Positions 42,366-53,892 are shown, numbered from the stretch's first letter. The stretch: DNA of 64,000 nt from JALZAQ01 sp038253885 (GCA_038253885.1 JBBSGP010000017.1:1-64000); one strand, 5' to 3'. Made by a program: numbers and translations. The notes: generated from the sequence alone by a model not told the origin.

Positions 42366-43481
42366 GTGCATCCGACTCGCTCTCTGCTCGCCGCGATCGT
42401 TGTCGCCAGCTCGGTCGCGTGTGGCGATTCCACCGGCCCCGGCGGCATTCCGCCCGCCAGCGGACTCGTGGTCCTCAATGGCAGCGGCGTGACCGGCGTG
42501 ACGACGCTGTCGTTGACGACGTTCGCGAGCGCGCACCTCGATTTCGGGAGCGGGTTCGATGGCGCGGTGATGGCTCTGCAGAGCGACACCGTGATCTCGA
42601 CGTCGAGTGATTTCGGCGGCGACCTTCTCTACATCGCGGATCTCGCGCGGGGCACGCTGCGAAAGGTGCAGCTCGCCGCTCCGAGCAATCCGGCCGGCGC
42701 GACGTTCGTGCCACCAGCGATCCTCGGCGGCGACGGCGGCCGCTTTCTGGTCGCGCTGAGCGGGCTTCGGTCGCTCGAGCAGGTCGCGGTCTCGCCGACC
42801 GGCACCGTCTCGACGAGGGTCATCGCCGACGCGGGCCGCTGTCCCTTCGACGTGGCAATGCGTGAGGACGTCGCCTGGACCGCCGATGCCAACGAGGCGT
42901 GCGAGGGTGACTACCGCGTCATCGGCCCAGGAGCCCTCGTCGGCGTGCACCTCACGACGAGCGCCCGCGACCGCATCGCCCTTCCCAGCATCGTTGTTGC
43001 ACCCGCACGGGTCTTCATCATCGGCGATGACGCATTTGTGCTCGCGATCGGCTGCAACCCCGCCTACGCGATCGGCTGCCTGGACCTTCCGGCCTCCGTC
43101 GCCAAGGTCAATCTCGTCACGCGGCAGATCAGCGTCCTGCAGCTTCCGTCCGGTGTGTACGGAGAGAGCATGGAGCGGGGTCGCGACGGCAAGTTGTACG
43201 TCGTCGGCTTCGAAGCCGGCTTCGTGACGCACGTGTTCACCGTCGACCCGCAGACGCTGAGCTTCGTCGGTCCGTTCGTGTCGGGCACCAGCTATCGCTC
43301 TGTTCGCACCCAGAGCGGTTCCCAGGCACCCTGCGTCGTCGCCACCGCCGACCGCGACGGCACGATCTTCTGCCTTGTCAACGGCCAGGTGAGCTCGACA
43401 GTGATCATAAACTCCTCGAGTGGAGCGTTCGTCCGCGGTCTTGCGGCCGGCTCACCGGGATTCGATCTGGCGGTGAGGTAG
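42366..43481 (+). CDS. Secreted lipoprotein, beta-propeller-like
   Basis: A 371-residue exported protein with lipobox-like SSVACGDSTGP. The mature part has repeated strand blocks of the YncE/WD40-like kind (DLLYIADLARGTLRKVQL, GDGGRFLVALSGLRSLEQV, DGKLYVVGFEAGFVTHVF, RDGTIFCLVNGQ). It follows the receptor gene by nine bases and ends the B12 operon, so it may be a surface partner of the receptor, similar in position to accessory lipoproteins of Bacteroidota receptors. No enzymatic motif. A GTG start is used. Confidence 0.7.
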   Translation: MHPTRSLLAAIVVASSVACGDSTGPGGIPPASGLVVLNGSGVTGVTTLSLTTFASAHLDFGSGFDGAVMALQSDTVISTSSDFGGDLLYIADLARGTLRKVQLAAPSNPAGATFVPPAILGGDGGRFLVALSGLRSLEQVAVSPTGTVSTRVIADAGRCPFDVAMREDVAWTADANEACEGDYRVIGPGALVGVHLTTSARDRIALPSIVVAPARVFIIGDDAFVLAIGCNPAYAIGCLDLPASVAKVNLVTRQISVLQLPSGVYGESMERGRDGKLYVVGFEAGFVTHVFTVDPQTLSFVGPFVSGTSYRSVRTQSGSQAPCVVATADRDGTIFCLVNGQVSSTVIINSSSGAFVRGLAAGSPGFDLAVR

Positions 43482-43505
43482 CCCTCCGTCTGTTAAGTTC
43501 CTCCC

Positions 43506-44270
43506 ATGCCTACGCTGGCCACCGACGCGATCGTGCTCCATGCATTCGATTACTCGGAGACGTCGCGCATCATGCGCCTGGCCACACGCGAGGCGGGAGT
43601 GATGTCGGTGCTCGCGCGGGGGGCGCGGCGCTCGAAGAAACGCTTCGGCAGTGCGGTGGACCTGTTCGCCGGGGGCGTGGCCCACCTCCATCTCAAGGTC
43701 GGTCGCGATCTCCAGACGCTGGCTGGCTTCGATGTGGTGCGCGCCCGGCCCGACCTGGCGCTGGATCTGGGACGATTCACCAGCGCGTCGGCGCTCGCGG
43801 AGCTGATGCTCCGTTTCGGCGGCGAGGACGCCCAGCCCGCCCTCTTCGATGCTTTTTCCGCCGCGCTCGACTCGATCGCTGAAGCGAGCGCCGCGCTCGC
43901 CCGCGAAGCCGGGCTGGCAGGCGCGTGGAGGCTGGTCGCCGAGCTGGGTTTCGCTCCCTCCCTCGAGCTGTGCAGCGCCTGCCACACCGGTCTGGACCCG
44001 CGCGCCGAGCTGAGCTTCAGCAACCGCGCCGGCGGCGCGCTCTGCGCGCAGTGCACACCCCTTCATCCGGTGGGCCGGATTCTTCCGGCCGCCGCCCGCT
44101 CGTCGATCGTCGCCTGGACCGATTCGAGGCACCTGGAGACACTCGACGCGCGGGACGCCCAGGCCCATCAGCGGCTGTTGCGGGAGTTCCTCCAGGAGCA
44201 TCTCTCCGACGGCCGGTCACTCCGGGCGTTCGATGTCTGGGAGCACGGAGAATGGGGCCGCGCCGGATGA
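43506..44270 (+). CDS. recO: DNA repair protein RecO
   Basis: A 254-residue recombination mediator that loads RecA with RecR. N-terminal OB-fold: ATDAIVLHAFDYSETSRIMRLATREAGVMSVLARGARR. The zinc finger is intact (CSACHTGLDP..LCAQCTP). The ATG at 43506 follows TTAAGTTCCTCCC. The end overlaps a possible selB start (44233) but not the preferred one (44275). Confidence 0.93.
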   Translation: MPTLATDAIVLHAFDYSETSRIMRLATREAGVMSVLARGARRSKKRFGSAVDLFAGGVAHLHLKVGRDLQTLAGFDVVRARPDLALDLGRFTSASALAELMLRFGGEDAQPALFDAFSAALDSIAEASAALAREAGLAGAWRLVAELGFAPSLELCSACHTGLDPRAELSFSNRAGGALCAQCTPLHPVGRILPAAARSSIVAWTDSRHLETLDARDAQAHQRLLREFLQEHLSDGRSLRAFDVWEHGEWGRAG

Positions 44271-44274
44271 GCGC

Positions 44275-46119
44275 ATGATCCTCGGCACTGCCGGCCACGT
44301 GGACCATGGCAAGACCGCGCTCGTGAAGGCGCTCACCGGCGTGGACACGGATCGGCTCGAGGAGGAGAAGCGGCGCGGCATCACCATCGACTTGGGCTTC
44401 GCGCCGCTGCACCTCGGCGACGGCGTCACACTGGGCGTTGTGGATGTGCCGGGGCACGAGGCGTTCGTTCGCAACATGCTGGCGGGAGCGACCGGGATCG
44501 ACCTGGCGCTCCTCGTCATCGCCGCGGATGAAGGGATCATGCCGCAGACGCGCGAGCATCTCGCCATCCTCACCCTGCTCGGCATCCGGGGCGGCGTCAT
44601 CGCTCTGACAAAGACCGATCTCGTGGACGCCGAGTGGCTGGAGCTGGTGCTCGACGATGTCCGGCGTGAAGTCGCCGGTACGCCACTCGACGGGGCGCCG
44701 ATCGTGGCCACGTCGGTCATCTCCGGAGGAGGGATCGAGGAGCTCCGTCGCGCCCTGGCCGTTGCCGCCCGAGCACTGCCGTCGCGCGACGCTGACGATC
44801 TCTTCCGCCTTCCGGTGGATCGCGCCTTCACCGTGCGCGGTACGGGCACCGTTGTCACGGGCACGGTGTGGAGCGGAACCCTGGAGCGAGATGCGATCGT
44901 CCGTCTCCTCCCCGGAACGGGCACGGCTCGCGTCCGCGGAATCGAGTCGCACGGTGCGACGGTGGACCGCGCGCCACCGGGCACTCGCGCCGCCATCGCT
45001 CTGGCCGGCGTCGATGTCTCGCTCGTGGGTCGGGGTACGATGCTGGTCACCGATCCCGCCTGGACGGAGAGCCGGCGCCTGCTGGCGGAGGTGAGCCTTC
45101 TCGATGATGCGCCAGCGCTCGGGCCGCGCACGCGCGTGCGCTTCCATCTCGGCACCCTCGAGGTCGGCGCTCGTGTGGTGGCTGGAGGCGGCGCTCTGAT
45201 GGGCGGGGAGCGCCGAGCGGTGCGGGTGGTGCTGAGCGAGCCCGTGGTTGCGCGAGCGGGCGATCGCTTCGTGCTGCGCAGCGCCTCACCCCTGACGACG
45301 ATCGGCGGGGGCGTCGTCTACGATCCGCTGCCACCGCAGCGCCGCAGCCGGCCCGCGGCCGGGACTCGTCGTGACGGTGCAGCGCCGTCGCTGTCGGACG
45401 TCGTGGTCGCCGCCGGACCAGCCGGAATGGACGAGACTCTCCTTCCGATTCGCACCGGGCTGCCGCCGGGTGAGGTGCGCGAGCGGCTGGCCCGGCTGCC
45501 CGAGCTGCGCACCTTCGGCGGTCGGCTCTACGCGCTTCCGGTCCTCGAGCGACTCTCCCGACGACTCACCGAGCTCGTGGATGCCTGGCATGAGACGGCC
45601 GTGCTGGATCCGGGCGCCCCCCTCCAGCTCATCCGCACCGGCCTCGGCGCCAGCTCCACCGTGACGGATGACCTGTTGCGGGAGCTCGAGGCCGCCGGCA
45701 TCCTGGAGACCAGGGGTGCGGTGGTGCGGCGTCGCGGATGGCGGCCGTCCCCCTCGGCCGAACAAGCGCGGCTGGCCCAGCAGCTGATCACCCTGTTCCG
45801 CCAGGCGGGGCGCGAGCCGCCCTCCACCACGGAGGTCACCGCCCAGCTGGGGGACGCCGCGCCGGCCGTCCTGCGGTACCTCGAGCGTGAGGGATCACTC
45901 ATTCAGGTGGAGGCCGACCGGTACTACGATCAGGCGGCCGTTCGAGGCATGGTAGCGGAATTGCGGAGCGGGATGACTCCGGGAAAGGAGTACTCTCCGT
46001 CCGACCTCCGGGCGCTGCTCGGGTTCTCCCGGAAGTACCTCATCCCCCTCCTCGAGTACTGTGACCGCACCGGTGTGACGGAACGACGCGTCGGCGGTCG
46101 TGTAATTACGGGCGGTTAG
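44275..46119 (+). CDS. selB: Selenocysteine-specific elongation factor SelB
   Basis: A 614-residue GTPase that carries Sec-tRNA to SECIS-marked UGA codons. GTPase motifs: GTAGHVDHGKTALVKALTG (G1), RGITIDLGFAPL (G2), VVDVPGHEAFVRNML (G3), TKTDLVD (G4). After two beta-barrel domains the C-terminal region carries winged-helix repeats (TPGKEYSPSDLRALLGFSRKYLIPLLEYCDRTGVTERR), the SECIS-binding part. The ATG at 44275 gives the family start MILGTAGHVDHGKT; an in-frame ATG at 44233 adds 14 residues. No selA, selC tRNA or selenoprotein gene is recognisable nearby. Confidence 0.93.
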   Translation: MILGTAGHVDHGKTALVKALTGVDTDRLEEEKRRGITIDLGFAPLHLGDGVTLGVVDVPGHEAFVRNMLAGATGIDLALLVIAADEGIMPQTREHLAILTLLGIRGGVIALTKTDLVDAEWLELVLDDVRREVAGTPLDGAPIVATSVISGGGIEELRRALAVAARALPSRDADDLFRLPVDRAFTVRGTGTVVTGTVWSGTLERDAIVRLLPGTGTARVRGIESHGATVDRAPPGTRAAIALAGVDVSLVGRGTMLVTDPAWTESRRLLAEVSLLDDAPALGPRTRVRFHLGTLEVGARVVAGGGALMGGERRAVRVVLSEPVVARAGDRFVLRSASPLTTIGGGVVYDPLPPQRRSRPAAGTRRDGAAPSLSDVVVAAGPAGMDETLLPIRTGLPPGEVRERLARLPELRTFGGRLYALPVLERLSRRLTELVDAWHETAVLDPGAPLQLIRTGLGASSTVTDDLLRELEAAGILETRGAVVRRRGWRPSPSAEQARLAQQLITLFRQAGREPPSTTEVTAQLGDAAPAVLRYLEREGSLIQVEADRYYDQAAVRGMVAELRSGMTPGKEYSPSDLRALLGFSRKYLIPLLEYCDRTGVTERRVGGRVITGG

Positions 46120-46143
46120 CTCGCCTGGCTGAGGTCAGTTTGC

Positions 46144-46172
46144 TTGACGGAGCCGGCGTGCTCCCGTAAGTT
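46144..46172 (+). promoter_or_regulatory. Putative promoter for the T9SS-domain protein
   Basis: TTGACG (46144-46149), 17-base spacer, TAAGTT (46167-46172). It lies in the 134-base gap after selB and about 80 bases before the ATG at 46254. The -10 matches only partly. Confidence 0.4.
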
Positions 46173-46253
46173 GGCGCCAGATGACTTTCGTCGGGCAACC
46201 ACGAGCAGGAGAGGTCCTCTAGCACCCTTTTTCGTCAGTGTAGGAGAAGGCAC

Positions 46254-46712
46254 ATGAAGCATCGTTGGGCAGCGCTTGTCATTGTGCTCGCCCTTGTTGC
46301 GCTCGTGCCGGGAACGGGGACCGCCCAGGATTCCACTTCTGCGCGCTCCCGTGAGCGCACGCCGGGGTTTGGGCTCGGACAGAATTATCCCAACCCGTTC
46401 AATCCGACGACCACCATTCCGTTCACGATCGGCGATCAGCCGTGCACGAATACGGGGGGGGGCCGCCGGTATCGGGTGAGTCTCAGGATCTACAATGTGC
46501 TGGCGCAGATCGTGGCGGTTCCCATCCTGCAAGGTGGGGACGAAGCCGCCGGCCAGCCGTTGGAAAATTTGCAGCTCGGCTGCGGACCCAAGTCCGCGTT
46601 CTGGAACGGGAACTACCTGAACCAGTCGAGAGAGGTCGCGTCGGGCATCTACCTCTATCGACTCGAGGTCGACGGCAGGGCGATCGTGAAGAAGATGATC
46701 GTCATCAAGTAA
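46254..46712 (+). CDS. Small secreted protein consisting mainly of a T9SS-type C-terminal domain
   Basis: A 152-residue protein with a signal peptide (VIVLALVALVPGTGTAQ). Almost all of the mature chain, from FGLGQNYPNPFNPTTTIPF to the end ASGIYLYRLEVDGRAIVKKMIVIK, matches the type IX secretion type A sorting-domain pattern (FlgD-like Ig fold), which normally sits at the end of large secreted proteins. Here there is no passenger beyond about 20 residues. A nine-base G run (46454-46462) lies inside the gene. A strong hairpin follows. Confidence 0.8.
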   Translation: MKHRWAALVIVLALVALVPGTGTAQDSTSARSRERTPGFGLGQNYPNPFNPTTTIPFTIGDQPCTNTGGGRRYRVSLRIYNVLAQIVAVPILQGGDEAAGQPLENLQLGCGPKSAFWNGNYLNQSREVASGIYLYRLEVDGRAIVKKMIVIK

Positions 46713-46729
46713 GCCGCAGGCAGATCGGC

Positions 46730-46771
46730 GAGCGCGGCGCGGCGGCAGGGGGCGATCCTGTCGCCGCGCTC
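46730..46771 (+). terminator. Hairpin terminator after the T9SS-domain gene
   Basis: GAGCGCGGCG (46730-46739) and CGCCGCGCTC (46762-46771) form a perfect ten-base stem with a 22-base loop, 18 bases after the stop codon. The tail (GTGTATTC) has no strong T-run, so efficiency is uncertain. Confidence 0.5.
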
Positions 46772-46866
46772 GTGTATTCACTCTGCAGTCGGGAACATCC
46801 TATCGTCGGCATCCGATCGATCGAGCGCGTGTCCCCTCCCGCCGGCCTCCTCCTCTCCCCGTCGAC

Positions 46867-47700
46867 ATGACCGTCGTCCCCGCCGAAGGCGCGCCGGGAG
46901 GAGAGGTGTTCGTCCCGTTGGACACGGGTGCGGACACCTTTCAGGCGCGGATCATCGGCCGCAGCCGTCTCGCGATCACGGCCATCTACTGGCTCGCCTG
47001 GCTGCTGTTCTCGCGCCGCACCGTCGCCGGAACGAGTATCCAGCGGGAGCTCGAGGCCCTCGGCATCGGCGCCCTGCGCCTCGTGATGAGCTCGGCACTT
47101 CTGCTCGGCCTGATCGCGATCTTCCAGGTGGCCTACCAGCTCAAGGGCTACGGCGCCGAGGCGCTGAGCATCAGTGCCATCGCCTGGTTCGGTGCGCGCG
47201 AGCTGGCGCCGGTCGCTGTCGCTCTGCTCGTGGTGGCGCGGAGTGCGGCGTCCATCGCTGGCGAATTGGCCTCGATGCGCACCAACGCCGAGATCGACGC
47301 GCTTCGCGCCATGGGGCTCGACCCCGTGAAGTACCTCGTTGCCCCGAAGCTCGCGGCGCTCGTCATCGCTCTGCCGGCGCTCACGATTCTTGCCGATGGT
47401 CTCTTCACCCTCGGGGGATGGATCGGCTCCAGCGTCTTCCTCGGCTTCGGCACCAGCTTCTTCGCCGAACAGTACCGGCTGGCGTTCCAGCTGCGCGATC
47501 TCATCATCGGGCTGGTGAAGAGCATCCTGTTCGCGTTCATTATTGCGCTGGTGGCGTCGGACGAGGGGATCAACGTCGAGAACCGCGTCGCCGCCATCGG
47601 CGAAGCGGCCACGCGGGCGGTCGTGCTCGCCGTGCTCGGTGTGCTCGCGGCCGACACCGTGGTGAACGCCGTCTTCTACTTCATTCCCAGCTTCGTGTGA
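46867..47700 (+). CDS. mlaE: MlaE-family lipid ABC transporter permease
   Basis: A 277-residue permease of the MlaE/YrbE family with several hydrophobic segments. The conserved block RELAPVAVALLVVARSAASIAGELASMRTNAEIDALRAMGLDPVKYLVAPKLAAL (about residues 115-170) is typical. It would move phospholipid between the membranes as part of an Mla-type system with the ATPase, MCE and lipoprotein genes that follow. Its stop overlaps the next GTG. Confidence 0.92.
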   Translation: MTVVPAEGAPGGEVFVPLDTGADTFQARIIGRSRLAITAIYWLAWLLFSRRTVAGTSIQRELEALGIGALRLVMSSALLLGLIAIFQVAYQLKGYGAEALSISAIAWFGARELAPVAVALLVVARSAASIAGELASMRTNAEIDALRAMGLDPVKYLVAPKLAALVIALPALTILADGLFTLGGWIGSSVFLGFGTSFFAEQYRLAFQLRDLIIGLVKSILFAFIIALVASDEGINVENRVAAIGEAATRAVVLAVLGVLAADTVVNAVFYFIPSFV

Positions 47701-48458
47701 CCGACGATCTCGCTCTCGAGGTGCAGCACCTGACTGGCCCGACCGGCGCGCCGGTGCTCTTCGACGTATCGATGAGCGTGCCGTACGGACGCACCTGCGT
47801 CGTGCTCGGACCGATCCATTCGGGGAAGACCGTGCTGCTGCGCCACATCGTCGGACTGGAGGCGGGCTCCAGCGGGACGATCGTCGTGGATGGCGAGGAC
47901 TTCGACGCACGGGGCGAGTCCGAGGTTGTGCTGCGGCGGATGCGTACCCGGCTGGGTGTCGTGTTCCAGGGCTCGGCGCTGATCAATCGCCTCACCGTGC
48001 TCGAGAACGTCGAGCTTCCCTTGCTCGAGCATACGAGCGCCACGGCGCAGGAAGCGCGCGAGGTTGCCCGCGAGCTGCTGTCGGCCGTCGGTCTCCAGGC
48101 CGCGGGCGCGGCGATCGAGGAGACGAGCTGCGCCCATCTCGACCGCGCGGCGCAGCGCCGAGTCGCGCTGGCTCGCGCTCTGGCGTTGCGGCCGGCGGTG
48201 CTGCTGCTCGACGAGCCGACGCTCGGGCTGGACAGCCATTCGGCGGCGGAGCTGGACCACACCCTCGAGCGCCTGCAGGACACCAGTGGCTTCTCGGTCG
48301 TCATCTTCTCTCACGAGGTCCGGCACGCGTTCGGGCGCGTCGACCGCATCTTCGTCATGGTGAAGGGAACAATGATCGAGAGCGGCACGCGGGAGACGCT
48401 CCAGAAGAGCCAGCACGACATGGTGCGCCGGCTTCTCAACCGGCGCGGCGCGGCGTGA
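47697..48458 (+). CDS. mlaF: MlaF-like ATPase with degenerate signature
   Basis: A 253-residue ABC ATPase. Walker A is GPIHSGKT, the Q-loop region is GVVFQGSALINRLTVLENVELPL (the SAL(I/F) pattern of MlaF), Walker B is AVLLLDEPTLGLD and the H-loop is IFSHEV. The ABC signature, usually LSGGM in this family, reads AHLDRAAQRR here, so the C-loop is not canonical. Overlaps mlaE by four bases and the MCE gene by four. Confidence 0.85.
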   Translation: MTDDLALEVQHLTGPTGAPVLFDVSMSVPYGRTCVVLGPIHSGKTVLLRHIVGLEAGSSGTIVVDGEDFDARGESEVVLRRMRTRLGVVFQGSALINRLTVLENVELPLLEHTSATAQEAREVARELLSAVGLQAAGAAIEETSCAHLDRAAQRRVALARALALRPAVLLLDEPTLGLDSHSAAELDHTLERLQDTSGFSVVIFSHEVRHAFGRVDRIFVMVKGTMIESGTRETLQKSQHDMVRRLLNRRGAA

Positions 48459-49387
48459 CCGGTCGCGCTCGGAGCTCGGATCGGCGGGGCGATTCCCGCC
48501 TCGGCATACTCGCCTTTTTGGGAGGCACGGCGCTCGTGCTGGCGATGCTGGTGGCGTTCGCGCGCTATCCGTCGCTCTTCCAACGCGGCCAGCCGTACCA
48601 CAGCGTCTTCAATTCCGTCAGCGGCATCAACCTCGGCGACGAGGTCCGGTACGGCGGCCTGCTCGTCGGATCCGTGACCAAGCTCCAGCTCGATCCCGCC
48701 GATCCCACCCACGTCCTCCTCACCTTCAACGTGCGGAGGGGAACGCCGATGAGAGTGGATACGCACGCCTCGATCACCCAGGTCGGCCTGCTCGGCCAGC
48801 CCTTTCTCAACCTGACTCCGGGCAGCCGCACCTCGGCCCCGCTCCCGCCTGGCGGCAACGTACCGAGCGACGCGAACTTCACCTTCCAGGATGCGATGGT
48901 GCGGCTGGCGGTCTTTCTCGACAAGGCCGACACGCTGATGCGCGGGAGCGAGCGCTTCATGGCGAACACGCCGTTCGCGCGGATCGACCGCACGCTTAGC
49001 CGCTTCGATACGCTGGCGCAGGTGGCGAGCGTCGGATCGACCCATGCCTTCGCCCAGCTCGACACGATGAGCCGGGCGCTGACACAGCTTCTGGCCCGGA
49101 CCGAGCGGATGCTCTCTCTCGTCGACACGACCCTCAAGGGAGTTCGACCGGACCTGGCCGGCTCCCAGCGCGAGTTCGTCGCCACGATGTCGGAGGTGCG
49201 CACCTCGGTGCGCGAGCTCCGCGATGTCCTACAGCGGGGAGACCGGATGGAGAACATCATGAAGAATCTGTCGATCGCGACCGACAACCTGGCGCGGCTC
49301 TCGGAGCGGATCGAGCGCGATCCATCGAGCGTGCTCAAGAAGAAGCGCACAATCGACAAGCCGGCCGGCCCGCCGCCGCATGAGTAA
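48455..49387 (+). CDS. mlaD: MCE-domain (MlaD-like) lipid-binding protein
   Basis: A 310-residue protein with an N-terminal membrane anchor (FLGGTALVLAMLVAFARYP) and one MCE domain (YHSVFNSVSGINLGDEVRYGGLLVGSV..HASITQVGLLGQPFLNLTPG). The C-terminal part is helical with repeated Thr/Arg segments (LDTMSRALTQLLARTERML). It would bind lipid in the periplasm and connect the permease to the outer membrane. GTG start, overlap with mlaF by four bases. Confidence 0.9.
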   Translation: MTGRARSSDRRGDSRLGILAFLGGTALVLAMLVAFARYPSLFQRGQPYHSVFNSVSGINLGDEVRYGGLLVGSVTKLQLDPADPTHVLLTFNVRRGTPMRVDTHASITQVGLLGQPFLNLTPGSRTSAPLPPGGNVPSDANFTFQDAMVRLAVFLDKADTLMRGSERFMANTPFARIDRTLSRFDTLAQVASVGSTHAFAQLDTMSRALTQLLARTERMLSLVDTTLKGVRPDLAGSQREFVATMSEVRTSVRELRDVLQRGDRMENIMKNLSIATDNLARLSERIERDPSSVLKKKRTIDKPAGPPPHE

Positions 49388-50048
49388 GCCCCTCGCCGCT
49401 CTCGCGCTGCTTGGCGCCGTCGCGTCCGCGGGCTGCTTCGGCAGCCTTGGCGGCTCGCTGCCCGCGGTGGAGCTTTACCGCATCGCGCCGGTTCGCGCCG
49501 ACTCCGCGACCGAGCGCGCGCCGGCGGTCAGCCCCGGCACCCTTCGCGGGTCGATCGCCATCGCTCGCTACGATACGCCCGGCATCTACGACGGCCATGG
49601 CATCGTCTATCGGGTCGAACAGTCGGGCTACGGTGTCTACCAGACCCGGGAATGGGCCATTCCGCTGGGCGAGATGCTCGGCTCGCTCACCGAGGGCCTG
49701 TTGTCGGCCGCGCCGGTGAGCGTCGAGCCGGCCGTCTACGCACCGCCGTCCAACCGCCCGTTCACCTATTCCTGGCGGGGCAGGGTGAAGGAGTTCGAGG
49801 AGGTGGATCGGGGAAAATCGGTGTTCGCGGCCGTGGCGCTGGAAGCGAGATTGGTGCGCACCTCCGATGACTCGGTGGTGTGGCAGGCGACCCGCCGGCT
49901 GGAGCAGGCGGTACCGGAGGGCACCATGTCGGCGATCGTGAGCGCTCTCTCGTCGCTCGCCCGGCAGACGATCACGGATCTCGCGGCCGACGCCAGAATG
50001 GCAGCGGCAAGACTCGGCACGGGCAGTCCGACAGGCTCACATCGCTGA
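49380..50048 (+). CDS. ABC-type transport auxiliary lipoprotein (PqiC-like)
   Basis: A 222-residue lipoprotein (lipobox-like ASAGC, Cys about residue 19). Matches the PqiC/YmbA-type auxiliary lipoprotein family (PF03886) in layout: PAVELYRIAPV, GSIAIARYDTPGIYDGHGIVYR, SGYGVYQTREWAIPLGEML and an aromatic block PFTYSWRGRVKEFEEVD. It would sit on the outer-membrane side of the Mla-type transporter. Eight-base overlap with mlaD; end of the operon. Confidence 0.82.
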   Translation: MSKPLAALALLGAVASAGCFGSLGGSLPAVELYRIAPVRADSATERAPAVSPGTLRGSIAIARYDTPGIYDGHGIVYRVEQSGYGVYQTREWAIPLGEMLGSLTEGLLSAAPVSVEPAVYAPPSNRPFTYSWRGRVKEFEEVDRGKSVFAAVALEARLVRTSDDSVVWQATRRLEQAVPEGTMSAIVSALSSLARQTITDLAADARMAAARLGTGSPTGSHR

Positions 50049-50163
50049 CCCGGCGCCGCTCCGCCGTAGTGGCCGAGGCCGTTGGTATCACGTTTGCCTT
50101 ATGGGCGGCTGTGCAACGCCTTAGCTGCCGTCTCATAAAGTACATTATCAGCCTTTCCGACCG

Positions 50164-52747
<2,584 letters not shown>

Positions 52748-52761
<14 letters not shown>

Positions 52762-53209
52762 TGAAGGTCAGCTGCAACGAGTCGATCTCGCCGTCGCCCG
52801 TGAGGTCGCGGCCATAGATGGCCTGGCGGAGTCCGCCCTGCGAGGCCTGATATAGGTCGGTGTGATCCGAGTAGACCACCGTCGCCATGCCTGTGTTCTC
52901 GTCGTAGGTGAGCCGACCGGTGGGGAAGTCGAGCCGGCGAACCTGTCCGTCCGGGGCGATGGAGAACGTCTTGGTCTCGATCGAGTCCTCGCGGCTCGGG
53001 TTGGTGACCGCCGTATAGTCCAGGCAGCCGCCGGTGCGCCACTGTCGTACCTTGGTGGCCGGGTTGTAGGAGAAGAGACGAGCGGTGGCGCACCGCCAGA
53101 AGCCGTTGAGGTCGGCTCGCTTGGGAAGCTGAGGCGCTGTCGTCTTGCTGTTGCAGGCGATGACGGCCACGAGGCCTCCGAACACTGCCAGCCGAGCACC
53201 AACGTTCAT
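52748..53209 (-). CDS. Small lipoprotein, function unknown
   Basis: A 153-residue protein with signal peptide and lipobox (VAVIACNSK). Mature part: DLNGFWRCATARLFSYNPATKVRQ, then short strand-rich blocks (TGMATVVYSDHTDLYQASQ) and a Ca-binding-like stretch GRDLTGDGEIDSLQ. No family recognised. It converges on clpB with a 14-base overlap and diverges from tadA with 26 bases between starts. Confidence 0.7.
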
Positions 53210-53235
53210 CCGTTCTCCTTGTGAGGTGGCACGCC

Positions 53236-53754
53236 ATGGATGCTAGTGATCGCCCACGAGGCGAGCAAGGCGACGAGACGGACCGCGCGTGGATGGCACA
53301 AGCCATCGCGCTCGCCCGAAACGCCCTCGAGAGCGGCGAGGTGCCGGTGGGCGCCATCGTGGTGCGGGATGGTCGCGTCATCGGGGCGGCGGCGAACCGG
53401 ACCGTGACCGATCAGGACGCGACTGCCCATGCGGAGACCCTCGCGCTCCGGGCTGCGTCACGTGCGCTGGGATCCTGGCGCTTGGGCGGATGCACGATGT
53501 ACGTGACGCTGGAACCGTGCGCGATGTGTGCGGGTGCGCTGGTGCTCGCGCGGGTGGATCGCGTGTGCTTTGGAGCCTGGGATGGGAAAGCCGGGATGGC
53601 CGGATCCGTGGGAGATCTGCTGCGCCATCCGCGATTGAATCATCGTCCGGAGGTTCGTGGCGGTGTGGAGGAGAAGGCGTGCGGTGAGCTGTTGAGGGAT
53701 TTCTTTCGTGTGCGGCGTGCAGACTCCGTTGACACAATTCCCGTTTCCGGGTGA
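53236..53754 (+). CDS. tadA: tRNA-specific adenosine deaminase
   Basis: A 172-residue enzyme that converts wobble adenosine 34 of tRNA-Arg(ACG) to inosine. The zinc/catalytic motifs are HAETLALRAASRALG and EPCAMCAGALVLARVDRVCFGAWD; VGAIVVRDGRVI lies before them. The ATG at 53236 has a GAGGTGG at 53223-53229. It lies directly before the two serine tRNA genes. Confidence 0.93.
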   Translation: MDASDRPRGEQGDETDRAWMAQAIALARNALESGEVPVGAIVVRDGRVIGAAANRTVTDQDATAHAETLALRAASRALGSWRLGGCTMYVTLEPCAMCAGALVLARVDRVCFGAWDGKAGMAGSVGDLLRHPRLNHRPEVRGGVEEKACGELLRDFFRVRRADSVDTIPVSG

Positions 53755-53802
53755 TATTTCTCGACTCTGCGAGCGAGCGCCGCGAGCGCGACGCGAGAGA
53801 GA

Positions 53803-53892
53803 GGACAGGTGGCCGAGTGGCTGAAGGCACCGGTCTCGAAAACCGGCATACCGGTGAACCCGGTATCGTGGGTTCAAATCCCACCCTGTCCG
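53803..53892 (+). tRNA. tRNA-Ser (anticodon CGA)
   Basis: A 90-base class II tRNA. Acceptor arms GGACAGG (53803-53809) and CCTGTCC (53885-53891) pair fully, with discriminator G. The anticodon loop CTCGAAA gives CGA (53837-53839), stem CCGGT/ACCGG. A long variable arm follows (ATACCGGTGAACCCGGTATC region) and the T-arm contains GGGTTCAAATCCC. No encoded CCA. Reads UCG. Confidence 0.96.

Noticed and set aside
47697..48458. Calling the ATPase a pseudogene because of its odd signature
   Set aside because: The frame is intact, coupled to both neighbours, and keeps Walker A, Walker B and H-loop.
50049..50163. CIRCE/HrcA operator before clpB
   Set aside because: The 9-9-9 inverted repeat CTGGCACTC-type sequence is absent.
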